Source: a virus. From it: a stretch of 37,427 nucleotides of DNA. Position numbers and translations under genes: made by a program. Below, piece by piece: positions 32,447 to 37,427 of the stretch. The notes under the pieces were generated by a model. That model did no database searches. It was not told the origin of the DNA and worked only from the letters and a program-made list of their open reading frames with translations. How positions within the stretch are numbered: the first letter of the stretch is position 1; each line of letters starts with the position of its first letter. The stretch lies in IMG/VR virus record IMGVR_UViG_3300042308_000104, positions 1 to 37,427 of that record; one strand, given 5' to 3'.

Positions 32447-32981
32447 CGTGAAGCCCGAGGTCATCAATCAGGTTAGTAATTTTTTCACGAAGCATCTCAT
32501 GCTCTTCCTGACTGCACTTGATGATGATTTTTTCTTTGGCGGCTGAGTCAACTGGCTCGATGTTGTCCATGCGGTCAATGTCTGACTGCCAGCCATTAAA
32601 GAGAATATTGAGTTCCTCAGGGGTAAAGCCTGTAGCCAATTGCTCAATGTCGGTCATGCCTTCCAATTCCAACTTGAGCAATTCTTCATCCCAGCCAGAG
32701 TTAAGAGCAATCTTGTTGTCGGCAATGATGTAAGCCTTGCGCTGGCTTTCAGTCAGGTGAGTAAGCCGTATGCACGGCACTTTGTCTGACTCCAGCATAC
32801 GGGCGGCAAGCACCCGCCCATGCCCTGCAATGATGGTGTCTTGCTCATCAATCAAGACAGGGTTGTTGAACCCGAATTGTCTAATACTTGCCGCAATCTG
32901 TGCCACCTGAGTCTCAGAGTGGGTACGGGCATTGTTGGCGTAGGGCACCAGTTTGCTGGTAGCAATCTGCTCAATTTTCAT
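32430..32981 (-). CDS. ParB/sulfiredoxin-fold protein, possible DpdB-like partner
   Basis: A 183-residue protein. Residues 1-100 have the ParB N-terminal pattern: L-V-P-Y-x-N-N-A-R-x-H at 11-21, P-V-L-I-D at 41-45 and the nucleotide-binding loop I-I-A-G-H-G-R-V-L-A-A at 50-60. In many proteins this domain is fused to a DNA methyltransferase; here no methyltransferase follows and the C-terminal part is short and charged. In the bacterial dpd system a ParB/sulfiredoxin-like ATPase, DpdB, works with DpdA, so this overlapping upstream gene may play that part. AGAGG precedes the ATG, which lies inside the winged-helix gene. Confidence 0.7.
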   Translation of the reverse strand: MKIEQIATSKLVPYANNARTHSETQVAQIAASIRQFGFNNPVLIDEQDTIIAGHGRVLAARMLESDKVPCIRLTHLTESQRKAYIIADNKIALNSGWDEELLKLELEGMTDIEQLATGFTPEELNILFNGWQSDIDRMDNIEPVDSAAKEKIIIKCSQEEHEMLREKITNLIDDLGLHDVEVE

Positions 32982-33231
32982 TTCTGACCTCTAGGTAGCG
33001 GTTGTCGGAATAGGTGTAGAGCCAAACTTTTTTGCGCTCTCTAACAGCACTATTATCAACTGGTTCACGGATGACATACTTCTGCCGCATGAAGTAGCAC
33101 AGCGTGGATGAAATTTGCGGAGCGTTAAGGTCAGGAAGCATTTCCCGAATGTCACGCAAAGTTAGAGGGCGTTGCACCTGTCTGAATACCTGACGAATTT
33201 TGGTGACTGCCTCTGAGCGGGAAGAGGACAT
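32971..33231 (-). CDS. Small winged-helix DNA-binding protein
   Basis: An 86-residue protein that reads as one winged-helix domain: helix (EAVTKIRQVFRQV), L-T-L-R-D-I-R-E-M-L-P helix, recognition helix A-P-Q-I-S-S-T-L-C-Y-F-M-R-Q-K, then a wing with the V-I-R-E-P-V and K-K-V-W-L-Y-T-Y strands. It heads the deazaguanine operon and lies just downstream of a promoter with the TAATAGTC octamer, so it may be the phage regulator of these promoters, including its own. The ribosome site overlaps the terminator hairpin before it. Target sites are inferred only. Confidence 0.65.
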   Translation of the reverse strand: MSSSRSEAVTKIRQVFRQVQRPLTLRDIREMLPDLNAPQISSTLCYFMRQKYVIREPVDNSAVRERKKVWLYTYSDNRYLEVRNEN

Positions 33232-33258
33232 AAAAAAACCCCATCTGTGTGGATGGGG
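33232..33258 (-). terminator. Terminator overlapping the start of the deazaguanine operon
   Basis: Leftward RNA from upstream forms CCCCAUC-loop-GAUGGGG (33258-33239) with seven U, then directly the AUG of the winged-helix gene. It stops transcripts arriving from the DUF932 gene. RNAs starting at the promoter just upstream begin near 33256 and lack part of the 5' arm. Confidence 0.75.
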
Positions 33259-33262
33259 TAGA

Positions 33263-33290
33263 GTATTACCGAAAGACTATTAGTAGTCAA
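33263..33290 (-). promoter_or_regulatory. Promoter of the deazaguanine operon
   Basis: TTGACT (33290-33285) and TAATAC (33268-33263) are 16 bp apart on the minus strand. The octamer TAATAGTC (33282-33275) is part of a palindrome GACTA-CTAA-TAGTC within the spacer. The start point would fall inside the terminator hairpin just downstream, so RNA starting here keeps only part of that stem. Confidence 0.6.
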
Positions 33291-33309
33291 GCACTCTGTC
33301 ATAGTCCAT

Positions 33310-33333
33310 AAAAAAGCCCTGCAAAAGCAGGGC
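33310..33333 (-). terminator. Terminator after the DUF932 gene
   Basis: The RNA is GCCCUGC-UUUU-GCAGGGC followed by six U, a 7-bp perfect stem. It lies 18 bases after the stop codon of the DUF932 gene. With the next terminator it forms a tandem block isolating the deazaguanine operon from upstream transcription. Confidence 0.85.
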
Positions 33334-33351
33334 AAAGAGGACTATGAGAGG

Positions 33352-34323
33352 TTAGCCGACCAATAATAAGTCCAATGCGTCATTTTTAGCTTTGTCACCA
33401 CGCCCAAACCAAGCCGAATCCAGACGGGCATCATCTGAACGGGCAGGGGCATGGTGGTCAAAGTATTCGGTGACTGCATTGAGCATTCCCCACTTGGTAT
33501 GCCCGACCAGTTCGAAGCCTTTGGATTGCCCGTCGAACAGGGACAGAATCTTCTGGTATGACTTGTTCTTGGTCACATCGAAGTTCTCACCCTGAATCTG
33601 AGACATGGGGCTAATAAGGTCAGACAAGAACCGCTCTGCCGCTTTGACGTTAAGTTGCTGGGCTTGCAGAAGTTTGGCTGAATCCATAAAAGAGCCAAAA
33701 GAACCAACTGCCTCCATCAAGCGGGTCTGCATCTTGTCCGAATCAAACTTAGACAGGTGAGTAAACGACACCACATGGGACTTGTCACCCATTGCCATCT
33801 GAAGAGTGTTGTTGCAAACCACCCGCACAGAGGTGAATCGGGCAGTGGTTGCCAGTGTGCGGTCACAGGAGGTAGACAGGAGCAAGAAGCCGCCCACACC
33901 GTCATCCTTGGTGACTTCACCATAGCGACCCGTCTGAGCAATTGCCCACATACGGCGACCACCCATAAGTGTGCCAGCCACTTGAATCTTGAACCCTGCC
34001 GTGTCCACCAGCGAACGGAAGAACTCTAATACTTCTTTAGGCTGGACAGGATGGTAGCGATTGGTCACCACCGACAGGGCGGCTTTGGTGTCTGAGCGGT
34101 GCAGGACACGCTGACCTTCAAACGTGTGCAGATTCTGGTTATCGCCAGCACCAAAGAACTGGACAGGAGCAGATTCGATTGTCCAATCCATGCCAGCCTG
34201 AACCTGCCATTCTTCAATGGTTGCGTCAGGGTTGATTTCTTGACCAAGACCGTGCCAAGGGGTTTCGCCAACAAAAGCGATTTCTGCAAAGCCGTCAGTG
34301 CGGATAGTAAGTTCGTGAGCCAT
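33352..34323 (-). CDS. DUF932 phage/plasmid-like protein
   Basis: A 323-residue protein of the DUF932 family. Conserved elements are T-P-W-H-G-L-G near 20, V-V-T-N-R-Y-H-P-V-Q near 85, G-G-R-R-M-W-A-I-A near 120, S-T-S-C-D-R-T near 150 and V-C-N-N-T-L near 170. It is expected to be abundant early because it has its own promoter and the CACGAAAAGGA leader. Function is unknown in the family, which is common in phages and plasmids carrying large DNA metabolism clusters. No catalytic motif is clear. Confidence 0.85.
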   Translation of the reverse strand: MAHELTIRTDGFAEIAFVGETPWHGLGQEINPDATIEEWQVQAGMDWTIESAPVQFFGAGDNQNLHTFEGQRVLHRSDTKAALSVVTNRYHPVQPKEVLEFFRSLVDTAGFKIQVAGTLMGGRRMWAIAQTGRYGEVTKDDGVGGFLLLSTSCDRTLATTARFTSVRVVCNNTLQMAMGDKSHVVSFTHLSKFDSDKMQTRLMEAVGSFGSFMDSAKLLQAQQLNVKAAERFLSDLISPMSQIQGENFDVTKNKSYQKILSLFDGQSKGFELVGHTKWGMLNAVTEYFDHHAPARSDDARLDSAWFGRGDKAKNDALDLLLVG

Positions 34324-34366
34324 GATGTTTCCTTTTCGTGTGATGTAGCACTATTGCTACAGGTCT

Positions 34367-34396
34367 ATTATGAGTTCGTATTTAGAACGAATACAA
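34367..34396 (-). promoter_or_regulatory. Promoter of the DUF932 gene
   Basis: TTGTAT (34396-34391) and CATAAT (34372-34367) are 18 bp apart. The spacer contains an inverted repeat (TTCGT/ACGAA, 34375-34391). The transcript would begin with a perfect 6-bp stem and four-base loop (34345-34360) directly followed by CACGAAAAGGA (34340-34329). Confidence 0.7.
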
Positions 34397-34429
34397 CCCC
34401 GTGCCTAAATACCGACACAGGGCGGTTCG

Positions 34430-34597
34430 TTACTTGCCATGGTTAATGATGATGCACTCGTTCATGTGACGGACACCATTGGCATCGATGTATGACTCAC
34501 CACAGCCAGCCATCCATTCGATAAACATGACTGCCATCAAACCAGCAAACAGCACAGTGAGCACAGCGGCTCCGACAACCTCTAAAAACTTCTTCAT
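34430..34597 (-). CDS. 55-residue single-span membrane protein
   Basis: A small gene translating to a protein that begins MKKFLEVVGAAV and ends CIIINHGK. Residues about 6-29 form one membrane helix; the remainder contains two Cys (C32, C48) and a Y-I-D-A-N-G segment probably outside the cytoplasm. The start has an excellent ribosome site (AAAAGGAG six bases before ATG), a promoter and a 5' stem-loop of its own, so it is very likely real. Function is unknown; superinfection exclusion or inhibition of a membrane process are possible roles for an early membrane protein of this size. Confidence 0.75.
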   Translation of the reverse strand: MKKFLEVVGAAVLTVLFAGLMAVMFIEWMAGCGESYIDANGVRHMNECIIINHGK

Positions 34598-34638
34598 GTT
34601 GACTCCTTTTCGTATATGGCAGGATTGCCATGAGGTGT

Positions 34639-34668
34639 ATTATGGGATGGTATTTGCAATGAATACAA
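34639..34668 (-). promoter_or_regulatory. Promoter of the 55-residue membrane protein gene
   Basis: TTGTAT (34668-34663) and CATAAT (34644-34639) are 18 bp apart, a near copy of the DUF932 promoter; the two regions also share the upstream CGGGGTTGTATTC. The RNA would start with a 6-bp stem and GGAT-type loop (34616-34631), followed by ACGAAAAGGAGT (34613-34602). Confidence 0.7.
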
Positions 34669-34677
34669 CCCCGAGCC

Positions 34678-34705
34678 AAAAAAACCCCCTGAATTGCTCA
34701 GGGGG
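34678..34705 (-). terminator. Terminator of the recombination/SSB operon
   Basis: CCCCCUGA pairs with UCAGGGGG (34705-34685) with a five-base loop and seven U. It ends the leftward operon from the acidic protein gene to ssb and stands right in front of the next promoter. Confidence 0.88.
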
Positions 34706-34818
34706 AAGCCCGTGGGAGTACGGGTGGCTACTGCGAAAAGGTAGGGCGGGAACCACGAAAAGGAGTTGCAGATTTTGGGGATGCAAGCCCCGCTCCCGCC
34801 CTGAAACGCATTCTAGAC
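34706..34818. other. Structured gap downstream of ssb
   Basis: No gene of credible length. There is a long-range stem between GGGCGGGA (about 34744-34751) and TCCCGCCC (about 34794-34801) and a hairpin CCCGT/ACGGG (34709-34724). Between the long arms, on the plus strand, lies CACGAAAAGGAG (34754-34765), the ribosome-site element of the early genes, in antisense to the surrounding operon. It could be a structured 3' RNA or the relic of a lost gene. Confidence 0.5.
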
Positions 34819-35235
34819 CTAGAACGGGATGTCGTCATCCATTCCGTCAAAATCATTGCCCTGCGGCTGTTCTGCTTGGTTTTGACGGGGTTCTCTTGGC
34901 TTACCCTCACCCTTGCCGCCAAGCATCTGCATCTTCTCAGCGACAATTTTGGTGACATAGCGGGTTTGCCCGTCTTTCTCATACTTCTCAGTCTTGAGTT
35001 TGCCCTCAACATAGACCTGACTGCCTTTGGTAAGGTATTGCCCTGCAATCTCAGCCAGTTTGCCAAAGAACACTAAGTTAACCCATTCAGTCACTTCTTT
35101 GGGTTGCCCGTCTTTGTCTTTGTACCGCTCAGTAATGGCGATGCTGACGTTGCAGACAGCGTTGCCATTGGGCATAAACCGCATCTCAGGGTCTTTGCCA
35201 AGGTTGCCGATGCCGATAAATTTGTTGACTGCCAT
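34819..35235 (-). CDS. ssb: Single-stranded DNA-binding protein
   Basis: A 138-residue OB-fold SSB starting [17 protein letters not shown] and including [13 protein letters not shown] and the [10 protein letters not shown] motif. A Gln/Gly/Pro-rich linker leads to the acidic tip D-D-D-I-P-F, the peptide that binds host repair proteins in bacteria. It works with the annealing protein and exonuclease encoded directly upstream. AGGAG precedes the ATG, two bases after the YqaJ stop. Confidence 0.92.
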   Translation of the reverse strand: MAVNKFIGIGNLGKDPEMRFMPNGNAVCNVSIAITERYKDKDGQPKEVTEWVNLVFFGKLAEIAGQYLTKGSQVYVEGKLKTEKYEKDGQTRYVTKIVAEKMQMLGGKGEGKPREPRQNQAEQPQGNDFDGMDDDIPF

Positions 35236-35237
35236 GT

Positions 35238-35879
35238 TTATTCTCCTAGTTTGATGATTAAAGATTCGACTTCTTCCAGAAACTTCAGCGTGTCGGCTTC
35301 CATCTCTTTGATGATTTTCTCATCTCTGAGCATCCGCACAACCAGCAGTTGGTTCCGCTTGGGCAAGCGAGGGTCAAAGGAAATAAAGTCACACCATGCC
35401 CGATTGGTCACCCACAACTGGCACTGGATTTGTTTGACATACTCAGGCGGCACCCTGTTCTCAAAGATGTAGTTCAGGTGGGTAGTAGTAGCAGGACACT
35501 TGACCTCAACCAGCCCCCCATCCCCGACAAGGCGGTCAGGTGATACCCCTACCCACTTGATGGTGGGGTGTAGCCAAAAACCTGTTTTGTCCAAGAATGT
35601 CTCTTGGGCGACTTCGTATGCCATGCAAGCAAACTGCTCCTGCTCAATGCCCCACTCCATATACGAATTGGAATAAGAGTCTTGAGAGGCGGCAGTCATA
35701 CGCTCGGCTACCAGTTTGACTTTGTACTTGTTGCGGGTCAGGCTTTCTTTGCCCTCTTTGCCCTTGCTCATTACGTCAGCCATGTTGCTAGCAGTCACAT
35801 GACCAAGACGAATCTGCTTCCACAGGTCAGAGCCTTGCTCAACATTCTTGGTGTCTATGGTGGTCATGTCAATTAGCAT
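35238..35879 (-). CDS. YqaJ-family recombination exonuclease
   Basis: A 213-residue protein. The lambda-exonuclease-like PD-(D/E)XK core is visible: G-H-V-T-A-S near 25, Y-M-E-W-G-I-E-Q-E near 74, S-P-D-R-L-V-G near 114 and the E-V-K catalytic triplet. The C-terminal part has L-W-V-T[15 protein letters not shown]. It resects DNA ends to give single strands for the DUF1071 protein. GAGGCGG lies nine bases before the ATG at 35879; a later ATG at 35867 has none. It overlaps the annealing protein gene by 11 bases. Confidence 0.88.
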   Translation of the reverse strand: MLIDMTTIDTKNVEQGSDLWKQIRLGHVTASNMADVMSKGKEGKESLTRNKYKVKLVAERMTAASQDSYSNSYMEWGIEQEQFACMAYEVAQETFLDKTGFWLHPTIKWVGVSPDRLVGDGGLVEVKCPATTTHLNYIFENRVPPEYVKQIQCQLWVTNRAWCDFISFDPRLPKRNQLLVVRMLRDEKIIKEMEADTLKFLEEVESLIIKLGE

Positions 35880-36522
35880 TTTGCGCCGCCTCATGTGCTT
35901 GGTTAGACAATTCAATCTTGCGGCTGTCTTTGGCTGACTCCAGCACCTTAAGTGCGTCAGTGTTGTTGCCCACTGCTTTGACTGCGGCAATGTAGTTTTT
36001 CTTGAGCGTGTCCATGTCTGCCGCTGTTTGAATCGGCACAAGCAAGACATCCAAGTCCACAGGTTCAGGCGGTGCTTCTTCGGGCAAGTCTTCACCCGCA
36101 TAGATGTAGAGCGCAAGACCAAACATGGCAAGGTTTTTTACCAAGCACCGCATGATGGTTTTATTGATGTCGAACATGGTGTAAGCATCAACCATCTTCT
36201 CCACTGTCTGCTTGGTTTTCCAATCCCTGACGGTGTAGGCATACGGGGCTGACTTCATGGCTTTATTTTTGCCATCCATGACTGGAAGCCACATCTCATG
36301 CGTTTGCCCGTCAGCAGTTACTTTGGTGTAGACCATTGCGCCAGCCTCACTCTCAAAGTAGGGCAAGCCTTTGTCGGTCTTGACCACCTCATAAGTAGCA
36401 TCTGGACAAGCCTGTTTAAATTCGTCCCACGCCCATGCCCACGACAAGTAGGTGAGTCCGTCTTTTTTCTCAACCCTGTCGTTGACGTTCAAGGTGCGAA
36501 GTTTGGTAAATGTATTGCTCAT
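35869..36522 (-). CDS. DUF1071 (Sak3-type) single-strand annealing protein
   Basis: A 217-residue protein. The conserved DUF1071 elements are seen: L-T-Y-L-S-W-A-W-A-W near 25, M-x-x-M-D-G-K-N-K-A-M near 83 (here LPVMDGKNKAMKSAP), and V-D-A-Y-T-M-F-D-I-N-K-T-I-M-R-C-L-V-K-N-L-A near 110-133. It anneals complementary strands in phage recombination, together with YqaJ and SSB. AAAGGA lies before the ATG. The C-terminal third is acidic and helical. Confidence 0.85.
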   Translation of the reverse strand: MSNTFTKLRTLNVNDRVEKKDGLTYLSWAWAWDEFKQACPDATYEVVKTDKGLPYFESEAGAMVYTKVTADGQTHEMWLPVMDGKNKAMKSAPYAYTVRDWKTKQTVEKMVDAYTMFDINKTIMRCLVKNLAMFGLALYIYAGEDLPEEAPPEPVDLDVLLVPIQTAADMDTLKKNYIAAVKAVGNNTDALKVLESAKDSRKIELSNQAHEAAQNAN

Positions 36523-36543
36523 GGTTAATTTCCTTTCGAGTGA

Positions 36544-36879
36544 TTAAAAGTCGCCGCCATCACGGTCATCCCCTGTCCAGCCTTCGTTGTACCGCTTGAC
36601 CGCTTCGTTTTCAGCGTTGCGGTGGCAGTATTCATAGACGGCGTTGTAGATGACTGAACCCAGTTTGGCGAATCCGGGTTCAGGGTCTTTGAGAGCCTCT
36701 GCCAGTTTTTCCTGCACTTCATACAGGGTGGCATCGTCAATGGCTTGCAAAAAAGTCTCTGCGTTTGTTGGGTCAAACTCAGGCTCTTGCAACACCTCTT
36801 CAACGATGGCATCAATGGCATCGTCACGCTCTGCTTGCTCTTGGTATGGCTGTTCCAGCCAACGGTCATAGTCGGTCAT
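36544..36879 (-). CDS. Acidic protein of unknown function, first gene of the leftward early operon
   Basis: A 111-residue, strongly acidic and helical protein (I-V-E-E-V-L-Q-E-P-E-F and W-T-G-D-D-R-D-G-G-D-F end). I do not recognise it. The start ATG at 36879 follows CACGAAAAGGAG (36885-36896) after five bases; an in-frame ATG at 36909 has no ribosome site. As the first gene after the main leftward promoter it would be made very early and could be a host takeover or DNA-mimic protein, but only the charge supports this. Confidence 0.7.
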   Translation of the reverse strand: MTDYDRWLEQPYQEQAERDDAIDAIVEEVLQEPEFDPTNAETFLQAIDDATLYEVQEKLAEALKDPEPGFAKLGSVIYNAVYEYCHRNAENEAVKRYNEGWTGDDRDGGDF

Positions 36880-36922
36880 ACTTTCTCCTTTTCGTGTACC
36901 TGCCACCATGGCAAGTCTGACT

Positions 36923-36952
36923 ATTATAGGATAGACTATTACAGCATGCCAA
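36923..36952 (-). promoter_or_regulatory. Main leftward early promoter
   Basis: TTGGCA (36952-36947) and TATAAT (36928-36923) are 18 bp apart on the minus strand. TAATAGTC occurs twice, in the spacer (36941-36934) and just after the -10 (36926-36919, overlapping it). The -35 overlaps the start codon of rusA, which runs the other way. The transcript would begin with a 5-bp stem (36901-36913) and the CACGAAAAGGAG element. Confidence 0.7.
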
Positions 36953-37302
36953 CCCTAGAACTTACCCTTCCATATCCCCCGTCAGTTAATACCTACTGGG
37001 GCTTTCATGGACACCGCAGATTTCTTACAGATAAAGCCGTTGACTTTAAGAAGGCGGTGGCTCACTGGGTGAGCCTGTCAGGGCAAAAGTTTGGCAATGC
37101 TCGGCTAAAGGTCACCATCATCACTCATGCCCCTGACCGCAGGGCACGGGACATCGACAATATCGTCAAGCCCACACTGGATGCCCTTGTCCAAGCGGGG
37201 CTGTTTAATGATGACTCACAAGTAGACATGCTGACAGTCAAGCGGGGTCACGTGGTCAAAGGCGGCAAGGCAATGGTCTATGTCGGGGTTGTTGAAGTGT
37301 AA
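36946..37302 (+). CDS. rusA: RusA-type Holliday junction resolvase
   Basis: A 118-residue protein with the RusA signature: L-P-Y-P-P-S-V-N-T-Y-W near the start, R-R-A-R-D-I-D-N-I-V-K (66-75) with D69 and D71, an L-D-A-L helix and D89-D90 that with the former bind Mg. It cuts Holliday junctions formed by the recombination genes before packaging. No ribosome site is visible in front of the ATG at 36946, and no other in-frame start exists, so translation may be weak or leaderless. The stop overlaps the promoter of the next rightward gene. Confidence 0.88.
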   Translation: MPTLELTLPYPPSVNTYWGFHGHRRFLTDKAVDFKKAVAHWVSLSGQKFGNARLKVTIITHAPDRRARDIDNIVKPTLDALVQAGLFNDDSQVDMLTVKRGHVVKGGKAMVYVGVVEV

Positions 37303-37318
37303 TAGTCCATCCTATAAT
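37289..37318 (+). promoter_or_regulatory. Sigma70-like promoter for the rightward replication genes
   Basis: TTGTTG (37289-37294) and TATAAT (37313-37318) are 18 bp apart; the -10 also lies at 22-27 in the left copy. The spacer holds the octamer TAATAGTC (37300-37307) just upstream of the -10, as at two other promoters of this phage. The promoter overlaps the 3' end of rusA. The leader of the DUF1376 gene follows, with CACGAAAAGGAG six bases before the start codon. Confidence 0.7.
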
Positions 37319-37415
37319 GCAAAAGCACAACCACGAAAAGGAGTCCCGATGCACTATTTCCAGTTTGAAATTAAGGAGTGGGTGGCAAACACCGCCCACC
37401 TCACACTAGAGGAGG
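37292..37415. repeat. Direct terminal repeat, right copy
   Basis: This is the right copy of the 124-base terminal repeat. It includes a second start (ATG at 37349) of the DUF1376 gene, which is cut off by the end of the window. Downstream of 37415 the sequence stops matching the left end and instead folds back on itself. Confidence 0.9.
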
Positions 37416-37427
37416 GCGGTGTTTGCC
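37384..37427. repeat. Fold-back inverted repeat at the end of the window
   Basis: Bases 37384-37397 and 37414-37427 are perfect inverted copies of 14 bases separated by 16 bases. At the corresponding place in the left copy the gene simply continues (codons for EEAAYL), so the terminal arm replaces real coding sequence. The likeliest explanation is a chimeric or hairpin read end; a true hairpin terminus is less likely. Confidence 0.75.

Noticed and set aside
32430-32981. Plasmid-type partition (ParA/ParB) system
   Set aside because: No ParA-like ATPase and no centromere-like repeats nearby; the linkage is to dpdA.
35880-36131. Longer N-terminus for the YqaJ protein
   Set aside because: The extra 84 residues are antisense-like, Trp/Cys/Arg-rich, and overlap the DUF1071 gene in another frame; homology starts after the ATG at 35879.
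1-37427. tRNA genes, CRISPR arrays, insertion sequences
   Set aside because: I saw no cloverleaf with a T-loop motif, no regularly spaced repeats and no transposase or integrase motifs. tRNA detection by eye is limited.

Overview
The window is essentially one complete genome of a tailed double-stranded DNA phage with siphovirus gene order, about 37.3 kb. Bases 1-124 recur exactly at 37292-37415. The sequence is therefore circularly closed, terminally redundant, or an assembly running past its own start. The last 12 bases are a fold-back of the preceding sequence and are probably an artefact. Sigma70-like promoters, AAGGAG-type ribosome sites and the families present (HK97-type packaging and head genes, RusA, P1 Ref-like nuclease, DUF1376 replication gene) suggest a Gram-negative, probably proteobacterial host; this is inference. 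I recognise no integrase, repressor, DNA polymerase, RNA polymerase, tRNA or CRISPR, so a lytic phage using the host replisome is the simplest reading.

Layout. A short rightward block (36946 through the closure point to 2369) carries the RusA resolvase, a DUF1376 replication protein, a probable helicase loader, two small unknowns, a PD-(D/E)XK-like nuclease and a Ref-like HNH nuclease. Everything else is leftward. From the divergent control region at about 36.9 kb: an acidic protein, a DUF1071 annealing protein, a YqaJ exonuclease and SSB, closed by a terminator; then a 55-residue membrane protein and a DUF932 protein, each with its own promoter, closed by two terminators. Next comes an overlapping operon (33231-28271): winged-helix protein, ParB-like protein, DpdA-like transglycosylase, QueF, QueC, FolE, QueD, a phosphoribosyltransferase and QueE. 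Then an HNH nuclease, and the late operon: terminase, portal, protease, two paralogous major capsid proteins, connectors, tail tube, frameshifted tail chaperones, tape measure, tail tip, a tail-fibre gene array and lysis genes (3463-2335).

How it works together. FolE, QueD, QueE and QueC make preQ0 from GTP, QueF reduces it to preQ1, and the DpdA-like enzyme with the ParB-like neighbour would exchange guanine in phage DNA for the 7-deazaguanine. The phage also appears to have removed restriction-type sites from its genome: reading by eye I found no GATC and no CCWGG, and only two GGCC. Chemical masking and sequence avoidance would be two layers of the same defence.

The most interesting items are the tandem paralogous capsid genes, of which the second lacks the N-terminal delta domain; the deazaguanine operon with a DpdB-like partner and a QueC that has lost its zinc cysteines; the missing GATC and CCWGG sites; and a repeated expression cassette (18-bp-spaced promoter, 5'-terminal stem-loop, CACGAAAAGGAG ribosome site) associated with an octamer TAATAGTC that may be a phage operator.
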